Origin: JAVBPP01 sp031549535
GTDB lineage: Bacteria > Bacillota > Clostridia > Oscillospirales > Acutalibacteraceae
NCBI GenBank assembly: GCA_031549535.1
Contig: JAVBPP010000068.1
Coordinates: forward strand, 1-47,054
Reading direction: 5' to 3'
Length of the DNA: 47,054 bases
Shown: piece by piece, positions 24,445 to 32,318 of the stretch
Numbering within the stretch: position 1 is the stretch's first letter
Layout: each line of letters starts with the position of its first letter
Translations under genes and position numbers: made by a program
The notes under the pieces: model-generated
Told to the model about the DNA's origin: nothing
Seen by the model: the letters and a program-made list of their open reading frames with translations, nothing else
Database searches by the model: none

Positions 24445-24921
24445 ATGGAGATTTTACGTCAATGGATTATCAGTGTCAGTTTTGCAGCCATTGCCGGTGC
24501 GCTGATTTATCTGCTTGCACCCAAGGGGTCAACGGAGCGGGCAGTGCGCACTGTGGTTGCCGTGTTTTTGATTGCCTCGGTGGCTGCACCCCTTACGGGG
24601 CTGAAAGAGAATAAAGTAAATTTGAGCGGAGCCGGCACCCCCGTTTTGCAACAAAATGCAAGCGCGCTGGAGGATTTGCTGCTACAGCAGGCAAACGAAA
24701 CCACACAGGACACCCTGCAGGGCATTCTGAAAGCATATTTAGAGCAGCGCGGCCTTTCGGCGGGACAAATTTTATTGAAAACGGATATTTTGGACAATGG
24801 CCGCATAGAAATTAGGGAGGTCAAGATAAAACTGGACGGAACTGCCCGCGTCACAGCCGGGGAACTGGAAGAGGCGATTCTGACCCAGACGGGTCTTACG
24901 GTAAAGGTGGTGATTTTATAA
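24445..24921 (+). CDS. spoIIIAF: stage III sporulation protein AF
   Basis: 158 residues from ATG at 24445 with AAGGAG six nt upstream. Two N-terminal helices (WIISVSFAAIAGALIYLLAP and AVRTVVAVFLIASVAAPL) anchor a soluble domain that ends ITVKV-like in AVILTQTGLTVKVVIL; SpoIIIAF is expected to face the intermembrane space. Its TAA stop (24919-24921) overlaps a candidate AUA start codon of spoIIIAG at 24918. Confidence 0.9.
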   Translation: MEILRQWIISVSFAAIAGALIYLLAPKGSTERAVRTVVAVFLIASVAAPLTGLKENKVNLSGAGTPVLQQNASALEDLLLQQANETTQDTLQGILKAYLEQRGLSAGQILLKTDILDNGRIEIREVKIKLDGTARVTAGELEEAILTQTGLTVKVVIL

Positions 24922-25511
24922 ACAGTTTCAAACAGCTGCTGCAGGGTTTTGGGGAGAAACTGCACGGCAGCAGCAAACAGAACAAAAAGCTGATTCTGAT
25001 TGTATCCCTCGCTGCAATTGCCATCCTCGCGCTGCTGCTCTCCGAGCTGATTCCGCCACCGGGGAAGGAAAAACCGCCGGAACCCACCGTCTCAGGGGAC
25101 ACGGCGCAGCTGGCGCTGGAAAGTTACGCGCAGCGAATAGAAACACAGCTGACGGATATTCTAGCCTGCATGCAAGGCGTGGGTAAGCTGCATGTTATGG
25201 TAACGCTGGAAAACGGGCCCGTACAAATCTATGCCGAAAACGAGCGGCGCAGTATCCGCAACGAGGACCCCGGCAGCGGCAAGGCAGGTAACGAAAGTGC
25301 TGAGGAGGAATATGAATTCATCCTGCTGAAAAATGCGGACGGCAGTGAAAGCGGTATGCTCGTAAAGGTTTTACAACCTTCTGTGCGCGGTGTTGCGGTG
25401 GTGTGCGAAGGCGGCTCCTCAGCCACCGTGCAGCAGCAAATCATTGAAACGGTGACAGCCGTTTTAGATATCAGCAGCCTGCGCGTGAGCGTAAGCGCTA
25501 TGAACAAATAA
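24918..25511 (+). CDS. spoIIIAG: stage III sporulation protein AG, apparently with an AUA start
   Basis: The frame is open from about 24816, but no ATG, GTG or TTG occurs before 25170, which would remove the membrane helix. An AAAGGTGGTGAT Shine-Dalgarno (24903-24914) stands before ATA at 24918, which overlaps the spoIIIAF TAA as ATAA, the same geometry as an ATGA overlap. From there the product has 197 residues: a basic N-terminus (FKQLLQGFGEKLHG), helix LILIVSLAAIAILALLL, a proline stretch IPPPGKEKPPEP, then the conserved ring-building domain with GVGKLHVMVTLENG and a C-terminal SLRVSVSAMNK. SpoIIIAG forms the large extracellular ring of the SpoIIIA-SpoIIQ channel. The start codon is an inference; a sequence error or a strain-specific change from ATG is an alternative. 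Confidence 0.8.
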   Translation: MNSFKQLLQGFGEKLHGSSKQNKKLILIVSLAAIAILALLLSELIPPPGKEKPPEPTVSGDTAQLALESYAQRIETQLTDILACMQGVGKLHVMVTLENGPVQIYAENERRSIRNEDPGSGKAGNESAEEEYEFILLKNADGSESGMLVKVLQPSVRGVAVVCEGGSSATVQQQIIETVTAVLDISSLRVSVSAMNK

Positions 25512-25531
25512 CGAGAGGACGGAACATCAGT

Positions 25532-26104
25532 ATGGTAATCAAAAAACGGCAGCTTTTAATGGCGACCCTTGTCATCGCGCTTGGCTCTGCAGTATTTATC
25601 AACTGGTACTACACCAAGCCCAATGTCGAAGCCGGGGCAGATAACAAACCCGGCACAAGCCAGGGCGAAAAGCAAAGCACGGGCGAAAATCTGGGTGACG
25701 CCAGATATGTCAATGGGGAAGGAACAACGCAGGCGGCTGCGGAAGTGATGAAACGGGAATATTTTGCCTCCGCCAAGCTGCGCCGCAGCACCGCCCATGA
25801 GGAAGCCAAGCAGGCACTGCAAAAAATTATTTCAGACAAAAATGCGGATAATGAAGCCATCAAATCCGCCAACAAGGCGCTGGCCGAAATTGCCAAGGCC
25901 ATTAAGCAGGAGGGAGATTCAGAAAACCTCATCACCGCTAAAATCGGCGGAGACTGCCTGGTGATTCTCAACGGAGACAGCGCCGAGGTTATCGTGGAGA
26001 AAGATGTACTCAATGAACAGGTCGCGCTGCAAATTAAGGACATCATGATGACGCAAACGAAACTCCCCGCGGAAAAAATTACAATTGTTGAGCGAAACGG
26101 TTGA
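25532..26104 (+). CDS. spoIIIAH: stage III sporulation protein AH
   Basis: 190 residues from ATG at 25532 with GAGAGGACGGAAC upstream. A short cytoplasmic N-terminus, one membrane helix (LLMATLVIALGSAVFINWYYT), a low-complexity linker (NKPGTSQGEKQSTG) and a C-terminal RBM/YscJ-like domain (EYFASAKLRRSTAHEEAKQALQKIIS, then IGGDCLVILNGDSAEVIVEK). SpoIIIAH interacts with SpoIIQ across the septum. Last gene of the spoIIIA operon; its stop overlaps the -35 of the following promoter. Confidence 0.95.
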   Translation: MVIKKRQLLMATLVIALGSAVFINWYYTKPNVEAGADNKPGTSQGEKQSTGENLGDARYVNGEGTTQAAAEVMKREYFASAKLRRSTAHEEAKQALQKIISDKNADNEAIKSANKALAEIAKAIKQEGDSENLITAKIGGDCLVILNGDSAEVIVEKDVLNEQVALQIKDIMMTQTKLPAEKITIVERNG

Positions 26105-26128
26105 GAATTTCCGAGATTGTGCTATAAT
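26101..26128 (+). promoter_or_regulatory. sigma-A promoter of the nusB-recN operon
   Basis: TTGAGA (26101-26106), 16 nt, TATAAT (26123-26128), separating sporulation from housekeeping expression. The transcript would begin with the hairpin element at 26134-26213. Confidence 0.65.
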
Positions 26129-26133
26129 AAAAA

Positions 26134-26213
26134 AACAACACCAAACAGGCGGCAGGTTTTATGATACGAATTCCAATTAGAATACGTATCACCTGCTACC
26201 TGTTCCTGTTGTT
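26134..26213 (+). repeat. hairpin element C in the nusB leader
   Basis: AACAACA (26134) pairs with TGTTGTT (to 26213); GCAGGT with ACCTGC; GATACG/ATTC around CAATTA with GAAT/CGTATC. The 80-nt imperfect hairpin covers the start of the predicted transcript. No T tract follows, so it is not a normal terminator; it may be a stability element or one of the palindromic repeats. Confidence 0.55.
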
Positions 26214-26251
26214 CCATTCGGAAGTGTTGGAGAAAGGCATGGGGATAGGAT

Positions 26252-26662
26252 ATGACCAGAACACAAGCCCGGGAGCAGGCCTTTGCCCTGCTGTTTGAAA
26301 AATCGTTTCATCCGGAGGCGGATTTGGAGGACATTATTGCACTGGGTATCGCAAACGAATCTGTGCAGGACGATGCATTCACCGTGCAATTGGTAACAAC
26401 GGCATGGGACAAGCTGGGGGAAATTGACAGCTTGCTGGAGCAGCATGCTAAAAACTGGAAAAAGAGCCGTATTTCCAAGGTCTCCCTCTCTGTGCTGCGG
26501 CTGTCCATCTGCGAATTGCTGTATTTTTCGGATGTCCCTGTCTCCGTTTCTATCAACGAGGCTGTGGAGCTTTGTAAAAAATATGCCTCGCAGGAGGATG
26601 CAAGCTTTGTCAACGGCATATTAGGTACCATTGCGCGGGAGCAAGAGGCACAGCAATCATGA
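26252..26662 (+). CDS. nusB: transcription antitermination factor NusB
   Basis: 136 residues from ATG at 26252 with GGGGATAGG upstream. The all-helical NusB fold is visible: MTRTQAREQAFALLFE at the N-terminus, WKKSRISKVSLSVLRLSICELLY in the middle and VSINEAVELCKKYASQEDASFVNGILG at the C-terminus, the most conserved NusB segment. It pairs with NusE (S10) in rRNA antitermination. Behind its own sigma-A promoter; unlike in many Firmicutes no Asp23/AmaP gene lies between spoIIIAH and nusB. Overlaps the next gene by ATGA. Confidence 0.95.
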   Translation: MTRTQAREQAFALLFEKSFHPEADLEDIIALGIANESVQDDAFTVQLVTTAWDKLGEIDSLLEQHAKNWKKSRISKVSLSVLRLSICELLYFSDVPVSVSINEAVELCKKYASQEDASFVNGILGTIAREQEAQQS

Positions 26663-27594
26663 CACAGGGCTGTTACCTGGGCATTGATACCAGCAATTAC
26701 ACCACCAGCGCCGCGCTGTATTTTCCTGAAAGCGGCGATATTCTGCAAAAAAAGCTGCTGCTGCCCGTCCCGGAGGGGGCGCGCGGCCTGCGGCAGAGCG
26801 ATGCGGTCTTTCACCACACAAAACAGCTCCCCGCATTGATACGGGAGCTGTTTTTAGAAGCAGATGCGCCCGTCCTCGCGGTTGCTGTATCGGACAAGCC
26901 ACGCGATATCCCCGGCTCCTATATGCCCTGTTTTCTTGCGGGCGTGAGCGCTGCGCAATGTATCGCTGCGGCGCAGCACCTGCCGTTTTACCGCTTTTCT
27001 CACCAAGCGGGGCACCTGGCCGCCGCTCTTTTCGGCGCGGAGCAGACAGAGTTGCGCAACGCCCCCTTCCTCGCCTTCCACCTCTCCGGCGGGACGACAG
27101 ATTTACTCCTCGTCACCCCCGACCCGGAAACGATATTCCACATTGAACAAATTGGTGACTCCTCAGACCTAAACGCGGGGCAGCTGATTGACCGCGTGGG
27201 TGTCCGGCTCGCCCTGCCCTTCCCCTGCGGGGTGCAGATGGACAGGCTATCGCAACACGCACAAAAACAGTTTCGCACAAAACCCGCCGTGCAAGGGCTT
27301 ATGTGCAGCATCTCCGGCCTTGAAAATCAATGCCAAAAACTGATAGAGCAGGGGGAAACAGCGGAAAATGTCAGCCTCTTTTGTTTGGAGAGCCTTTGTG
27401 AAACCGTCAGCCTGCTTGCAACGCATGCAAGGGAGCAATACGGGTCTTTACCGCTGGTATGCTCCGGCGGCGTTGCGGCAAACAGTTTGCTGCGCACGCG
27501 TATGACACAGCGCTTCGGCGCCCACTTTGCCCCGCCCGCCTTTTCGCAGGATAACGCGGCGGGAATTGCCCTATTAAGCAATTGGAAGGCGTAA
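26659..27594 (+). CDS. Kae1/TsaD-like (peptidase M22 family) protein
   Basis: 311 residues from ATG at 26659, overlapping the nusB stop as ATGA. Family features are LGIDTSNYTTSAAL at the N-terminus, the metal-binding HxxxH motif in FSHQAGH, a nucleotide-binding LSGGTTDLLLV, and the final metal Asp in FSQDNAAGIAL. It is shorter than TsaD (about 340) and differs in the LSGGTTD loop (VSGGHT in TsaD), so it is a paralog often labelled O-sialoglycoprotein endopeptidase-like rather than the tRNA t6A enzyme; a true tsaD should lie elsewhere in the genome. Function unknown. In the nusB-recN operon between nusB and xseA. Confidence 0.8.
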   Translation: MTQGCYLGIDTSNYTTSAALYFPESGDILQKKLLLPVPEGARGLRQSDAVFHHTKQLPALIRELFLEADAPVLAVAVSDKPRDIPGSYMPCFLAGVSAAQCIAAAQHLPFYRFSHQAGHLAAALFGAEQTELRNAPFLAFHLSGGTTDLLLVTPDPETIFHIEQIGDSSDLNAGQLIDRVGVRLALPFPCGVQMDRLSQHAQKQFRTKPAVQGLMCSISGLENQCQKLIEQGETAENVSLFCLESLCETVSLLATHAREQYGSLPLVCSGGVAANSLLRTRMTQRFGAHFAPPAFSQDNAAGIALLSNWKA

Positions 27595-27599
27595 AAACT

Positions 27600-28856
27600 A
27601 TGACTTCATCCCTGGTGTTCACTGTAACAGAATTGAACCGATACATCAAAACCGCCTTTGATTCTGATTTTACGCTGCAAAGCGTATATCTCAGCGCGGA
27701 GATTTCCAATTTCACCAACCATGTGCGCTCCGGCCACTATTATATGACCCTGAAGGATGAAAACGCCTGTATCCGCGCCGTGATGTTTCAACAGAGCAAC
27801 CGCAGGCTGAAGTTCATGCCGGAGAACGGCATGCGCGTCATTGCACGCGGCCGCGTCAGCGTTTTCGAGCGGGACGGGCAGTATCAGTTATATCTTGAGG
27901 ATATGCAGCCGGACGGCGTCGGCGCACTGCAAATAGCCTTTGACCAATTACGCGCCAAGCTGGAGAAGCAAGGGCTGTTCGACCAAGCGTATAAAAAGGA
28001 ATTGCCGCATTACCCGAAACGCATTGCGGTCGTCACCTCCCCCACCGGAGCGGCCCTGCAGGATATTTTGAGCATCCTCGCCCGCCGTTGGCCGCAGGCG
28101 CGGGTGATTCTCTGCCCGGTTCAAGTGCAGGGCGAGGGCGCGAGGGAGCAGATTGCCGATGCTATTCTACGGCTCAACGCGGCGAAGGCGGCGGATGTGA
28201 TGATAGTCGGGCGCGGCGGCGGTTCTCTGGAAGAGCTTTGGGCGTTTAACGAGGAAATGGTTGCCCGCGCCGTTGCCGGGAGCGAGATTCCGGTGATTTC
28301 AGCCGTTGGGCACGAGACGGACTATACCATCTGTGATTTTGCGGCGGATTTACGCGCCCCCACGCCCTCGGCAGCGGCGGAACTTGCCGTGCCGGATCGC
28401 CTGGAGGAATTACGCCGCCTGCAAGCCTTGCGCATTCTGGTGAAACAGCGGCTTCTGAACACGCTGCAGGGCAAAGAGCAGGCCTTGATGCTACTGCAAA
28501 ATCGCCTAACCCGCCAACATCCGCTGGCCCTGTTGGAGAACCGGCGGCAGATGCTGGACAGCGCAGCCACCCGCCTGGAACAGAGCATACACAACCTTCT
28601 CGCCCTGCGGCAAAGCAGCTTTGCCGCAAGCTGTGGAAAGCTGCACGCGCTGAGCCCCCTGAAAATTTTACAGCGCGGCTACGCGGCTGTGTATCGGGCA
28701 GATCAGCCGCTTATACGAGGGCAGGATTTACATAAAGGGGATACACTACGGCTGCGTTTTGCGGATGCGGCGGTGAATTGTACGGTGGAGGAAGTGCAGC
28801 TTGTGCAAATACAACATAATACGGAGGTAATACCCCATGGAATGTCTCATGTGTGA
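27600..28856 (+). CDS. xseA: exodeoxyribonuclease VII large subunit
   Basis: 418 residues from ATG at 27600, with GGAAGG upstream; a TTG six codons earlier is less likely. An N-terminal OB fold (VFTVTELNRYIKTAFDSDFTLQSVYLSAEISNF, then SGHYYMTLKDENACIRAVMF) precedes the catalytic domain with KRIAVVTSPTGAALQDIL and VGRGGGSLEELWAFNEE, then a coiled coil. Exonuclease VII trims single-stranded DNA with the small subunit XseB encoded at 29344-29547. A HIT gene is inserted between the two subunit genes, and overlaps xseA by 20 nt. Confidence 0.95.
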   Translation: MTSSLVFTVTELNRYIKTAFDSDFTLQSVYLSAEISNFTNHVRSGHYYMTLKDENACIRAVMFQQSNRRLKFMPENGMRVIARGRVSVFERDGQYQLYLEDMQPDGVGALQIAFDQLRAKLEKQGLFDQAYKKELPHYPKRIAVVTSPTGAALQDILSILARRWPQARVILCPVQVQGEGAREQIADAILRLNAAKAADVMIVGRGGGSLEELWAFNEEMVARAVAGSEIPVISAVGHETDYTICDFAADLRAPTPSAAAELAVPDRLEELRRLQALRILVKQRLLNTLQGKEQALMLLQNRLTRQHPLALLENRRQMLDSAATRLEQSIHNLLALRQSSFAASCGKLHALSPLKILQRGYAAVYRADQPLIRGQDLHKGDTLRLRFADAAVNCTVEEVQLVQIQHNTEVIPHGMSHV

Positions 28857-29286
28857 TATAATAAAAAGTAGAGAGCATGACCCATATTTTATTGCGGAGC
28901 TGGAAACCGGTTATGCCGTTCTCGGATGGTATCAAAAATTCAAAGGCTGTACTCTTTTTGTTTGCAAAACACATGCCGTTGAATTACACGAACTGGAATC
29001 TGCTTACCGGACAAAATTTTTAGAAGAAATGGCCCTCGTTGCACAGGCCGTATTTCAGGTATTCCAGCCGGATAAGATGAATTACGAGCTGATTGGAAAT
29101 GGCGTTCCCCACCTCCATTGGTACCTGTTTCCTCGCAGAGCGGGAGATTCTCCTTACGGCGGACCCGTGTGGCGGATGCCAAAGGAGGAAATGTATGCCG
29201 ATGCCGTGAGACCCGGCGAAAATGAACGTAAAAACATGATTGCCCAAATCAGAGCAGAAATTTTCAGGCTGCGAGATAACGCCTGA
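28837..29286 (+). CDS. HIT-family protein with altered histidine triad
   Basis: 149 residues from ATG at 28837, with ACGGAGG upstream. HIT features are an N-terminal CLMCDIIK, GCTLFVCKTHAVELHEL, and the triad region GNGVPHLHWYLFPRR. The canonical motif is H-x-H-x-H; here the third His is Tyr (HLHWY), while the central nucleophile position is retained. This resembles the branch where the third residue differs (GalT has Gln). It may still hydrolyse a nucleoside phosphate or act as a transferase, but this is uncertain. It sits between xseA and xseB, overlapping xseA by 20 nt; many relatives lack a gene here. Confidence 0.85.
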   Translation: MECLMCDIIKSREHDPYFIAELETGYAVLGWYQKFKGCTLFVCKTHAVELHELESAYRTKFLEEMALVAQAVFQVFQPDKMNYELIGNGVPHLHWYLFPRRAGDSPYGGPVWRMPKEEMYADAVRPGENERKNMIAQIRAEIFRLRDNA

Positions 29287-29343
29287 TACGATTTGTTTAT
29301 ATAAATAATGATAGAACTCCCGGGGAAAGGACTGGATATACGC

Positions 29344-29547
29344 ATGAAAGAGAAAAGCTTTGAAACCGCCCTCGCACGCATTGAAGAAATTGTGGCGCTG
29401 TTGGAGGGTGGCAAACTGCCGCTGGAGGAATCGCTCAAGCTGTTTGGCGAGGCTGCGGAGCTTGCGGAATGCTGCAACAAAAGCTTGGAGCAGGCGCAGC
29501 AGCAGGTGGAGCAGTTTGGCAAGCCGCAAGAAGGGCAAACGCTATGA
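29344..29547 (+). CDS. xseB: exodeoxyribonuclease VII small subunit
   Basis: 67 residues from ATG at 29344, the usual length; GAAAGGA lies upstream with a long spacer. An in-frame ATG at 29308 would add 12 residues and has no SD. The XseB pattern SFETALARIEEIVALLEGGKLPLEESLKLFGEA is clear and the whole protein is helical. It is needed to activate XseA. The stop overlaps ispA by ATGA. Confidence 0.93.
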   Translation: MKEKSFETALARIEEIVALLEGGKLPLEESLKLFGEAAELAECCNKSLEQAQQQVEQFGKPQEGQTL

Positions 29548-30431
29548 CGCTGGACTACAACACACAATACGAGGCCTATCTTACAGAAATTGAGCAAGCG
29601 CTCGCCGGCTGCATCTCCCCCGGCGGCGGCACGGGCGGCGCGCAGATGCGCGAGGCTATGCGCTATTCGCTGGAAAACGGCGGCAAACGCATTCGTCCTG
29701 TGCTGACACTGGCTTTCTGTGCGCTTTGCGGTGGGCAGGCGCGGCAGGCTCTCCCCTTTGCGCTCGCTTTAGAGATGATTCATACCTATTCCTTGATTCA
29801 TGACGATTTACCCTGCATGGACGATGACGACATGCGCCGGGGCAAGCCCGCGAACCACATTCGCTTCGGTGAGGCAGCCGCCGTACTCGCAGGCGATGCG
29901 CTTCTGACCCAGGCCTTTGCCACAGCGGCGCAGGCGAATTTGCCCGCGCAAACCATTGTCCGCGCTGTTAGCATATTGGCAGATGCGGCCGGCTACCGGG
30001 GTATGATTGCGGGGCAAGCTATGGATTTGGCGAACGAGGGAAGGCAGGCGACGCAAGATGTCTTGGAGCAGACGGACGCTCTAAAGACCGGCGCTCTGAT
30101 TCGCGCAGCGGCGGTTTTGGGCTGCACGGCAGCGAATGCTGATGAAAATCTAACTGCCGCAGCGGAAGAATACGCGGGCAAAATCGGCCTGGCGTTTCAG
30201 ATTGTGGATGATATCCTGGATGAAAGCGGAGACGCGGCGGCACTGGGCAAACCCACAGGCAGCGACCGAGGCAGGCAAAAATCCACCTATGTCACGCTGT
30301 TGGGTCTTGCGCAGGCAAAGCAATACGCCCAAGAACTGACAAAACAAGCGCTGCAGGCGTTAGCCGATTTCCCCGGAGACGCCAGCTTTTTGTGTGCACT
30401 TGCGCAGAAACTCATGGAGAGGAATCATTGA
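29544..30431 (+). CDS. ispA: geranyltranstransferase (farnesyl diphosphate synthase) type prenyl synthase
   Basis: 295 residues from ATG at 29544, overlapping the xseB stop; a longer in-frame start at 29469 would lie in xseB. Class I polyprenyl synthase motifs are seen: GGKRIRPVL, the first aspartate-rich DDLPCMDDDDMRRGKP and the second DDILD in IVDDILDESGDAA, followed by GKPTGSDRGRQKSTY. The enzyme condenses IPP with DMAPP/GPP to make FPP for undecaprenyl and other isoprenoids. It neighbours dxs, which makes the IPP precursor, as expected in this operon. Confidence 0.95.
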   Translation: MTLDYNTQYEAYLTEIEQALAGCISPGGGTGGAQMREAMRYSLENGGKRIRPVLTLAFCALCGGQARQALPFALALEMIHTYSLIHDDLPCMDDDDMRRGKPANHIRFGEAAAVLAGDALLTQAFATAAQANLPAQTIVRAVSILADAAGYRGMIAGQAMDLANEGRQATQDVLEQTDALKTGALIRAAAVLGCTAANADENLTAAAEEYAGKIGLAFQIVDDILDESGDAAALGKPTGSDRGRQKSTYVTLLGLAQAKQYAQELTKQALQALADFPGDASFLCALAQKLMERNH

Positions 30432-30437
30432 ACACCC

Positions 30438-32318
30438 ATGGAGAAACATGCGATTTTATCGACTATTCACAGCCCCTGTGATGTCCAGGCGCTCAATGCG
30501 GCCGAACTGGAAGCCCTCGCGGCGGAAATTCGGCAGCTGCTGATTGAAACAGTCTCTCAAACCGGCGGGCATCTCGCCTCCAACCTCGGCGTTGTCGAGC
30601 TGACGCTGGCACTGCATTGCTGTTTTGATTCCCCAAATGATAAAATCATCTGGGATGTCGGCCACCAGGTCTATACACATAAGCTGCTCACCGGGCGCAG
30701 AGAACGCTTTTCCACCCTGCGAAGCGAGGGGGGACTTTCCGGCTTTGCCCGCCCAAACGAGAGTGAGCACGATATTTTTTATACCGGCCATGCCGGAACC
30801 AGCATTTCCGGTGCACTCGGCATTGCGGGCGCAAACGTAATACAAGGCAGCGGCAACTACGCCGTAGCGGTTGTAGGGGATGGCTCTTTCACCAACGGCA
30901 TGATTTACGAGGCGCTTAATCACGCGGGGCGCACACAAAATAACTTGATTGTGATTCTGAACGAGAATGAAATGTCCATTTCGGAGAATGTCGGTGCCAT
31001 GGCGCGTTACCTTGCCGCCCTGCGCACCAAGCCGGAATATTACCGCTTTAAGGCGCGCACGGAAAAGGCGCTGCAGTCCATCCCGCTTGTGGGCGATGAT
31101 TTGCGCGAGGGCGTTTATAAGATGAAGTCCGCCATGAAGAATATCATGTATGGCGGCAGCGCCAACGGCAGCGCTTTTTTTGAGGGGTTGGGCTTTCGTT
31201 ACATCGGCCCGATAGACGGCCACAACATCCAGCAGCTCTGTGAAGCGCTGCGCAGCGCAAAGCTGCTCAAACGCCCGGTTCTATTGCACATCAACACCAC
31301 GAAGGGCAAGGGTTATGATTTTGCCGAAAAGGCACCGGCGCAATACCATGGTGTTTCAAAATTTGATATCATCAGCGGCGAGCCCGTTCCGGCGGACGAA
31401 ACGTATTCTACATACTTTGGAAAAAAAATGTGCGAACTGGCAGCTACCAAGAACAATTTATGCGCTATCACCGCCGCTATGGCGCTCGGCACGGGGCTTG
31501 AGGAGTTTGCAACGCGCTTTGAGAGCCGCTTTTTTGACGTGGGTATTGCGGAGGAGCATGCCGTCACCTTTGCGCTGGGTCTTGCGCGCGGCGGAGCCAT
31601 CCCCGTGTTTGCAGTATATTCCACCTTTCTGCAGCGCTGTTTTGACCAAATCATACATGACGGCACATTGCAAAAGCAAAAAATTATTTTGGCGGTTGAC
31701 CGCGCAGGTTTTGTCGGCGGGGACGGCGAAACACACCAGGGCATTTATGATATCTCCTTACTGAACGGCATACCCGAAATCCGTATTTATGCCCCCTCCT
31801 GCTTTGCCGACCTGGGGTGCATGCTGGAGCATGCCGTAAAAGGTGATGCCGTTGTCAGCGCAATCCGCTATCCGCGCGGGGGTGAACTGCCCTTGCCGCC
31901 GGAATACCAGAGTGACGCCTGCCCATTTACCGTTCTGGGCGACGAAGATGCCGCACTTGGTATCGTAACCTACGGCAGAATTTTCTCCTATGCCTGCGAA
32001 GCGATGCAGACCCTTCGAGAGCGCGGCACAGCCGTTAAGCTCATGAAACTCAATCGCATTAAACCCATTGACAGCGGTGCGATACATGCGGCCCTGTCTT
32101 GTAACACGCTGTTTTTCTTTGAAGAAAGCGTGCAAAGCGGCGGCATCGGCGAAAGCTTTGCTCGCATGCTGCTGGAAGCTCGGTTTTCCGGCGTTTTTCA
32201 CCAGCACAGCATTCCGGACGGCTTTGTGGAACAGGCAGAAGCTTGTGCCCTGTTGGCGCGTTTCGGTTTGGATACGGCAGGAATGTTACGCGTTATCGAC
32301 AGCGGTGATATAGTATGA
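30438..32318 (+). CDS. dxs: 1-deoxy-D-xylulose-5-phosphate synthase
   Basis: 626 residues, usual length, from ATG at 30438. Thiamine-diphosphate features are visible: GGHLASNLGVVELTLALH with the HQVYTHKLLTGR segment, GDGSFTNGMIYEALNHAG with the metal-binding GDG, EAHAVTFALGLARGG-like in EEHAVTFALGLARGG, and a C-terminal transketolase domain. DXS condenses pyruvate and glyceraldehyde 3-phosphate, the first step of the methylerythritol pathway and a source of thiamine and pyridoxal precursors. It follows ispA after six nt, and its TGA overlaps the tlyA start as ATGA. Confidence 0.97.
   Translation: MEKHAILSTIHSPCDVQALNAAELEALAAEIRQLLIETVSQTGGHLASNLGVVELTLALHCCFDSPNDKIIWDVGHQVYTHKLLTGRRERFSTLRSEGGLSGFARPNESEHDIFYTGHAGTSISGALGIAGANVIQGSGNYAVAVVGDGSFTNGMIYEALNHAGRTQNNLIVILNENEMSISENVGAMARYLAALRTKPEYYRFKARTEKALQSIPLVGDDLREGVYKMKSAMKNIMYGGSANGSAFFEGLGFRYIGPIDGHNIQQLCEALRSAKLLKRPVLLHINTTKGKGYDFAEKAPAQYHGVSKFDIISGEPVPADETYSTYFGKKMCELAATKNNLCAITAAMALGTGLEEFATRFESRFFDVGIAEEHAVTFALGLARGGAIPVFAVYSTFLQRCFDQIIHDGTLQKQKIILAVDRAGFVGGDGETHQGIYDISLLNGIPEIRIYAPSCFADLGCMLEHAVKGDAVVSAIRYPRGGELPLPPEYQSDACPFTVLGDEDAALGIVTYGRIFSYACEAMQTLRERGTAVKLMKLNRIKPIDSGAIHAALSCNTLFFFEESVQSGGIGESFARMLLEARFSGVFHQHSIPDGFVEQAEACALLARFGLDTAGMLRVIDSGDIV

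Noticed and set aside
25170..25511. ATG at 25170 as the spoIIIAG start.
   Set aside because: It would remove the conserved membrane helix and the linker and has no SD; the upstream AUA with strong SD fits better.
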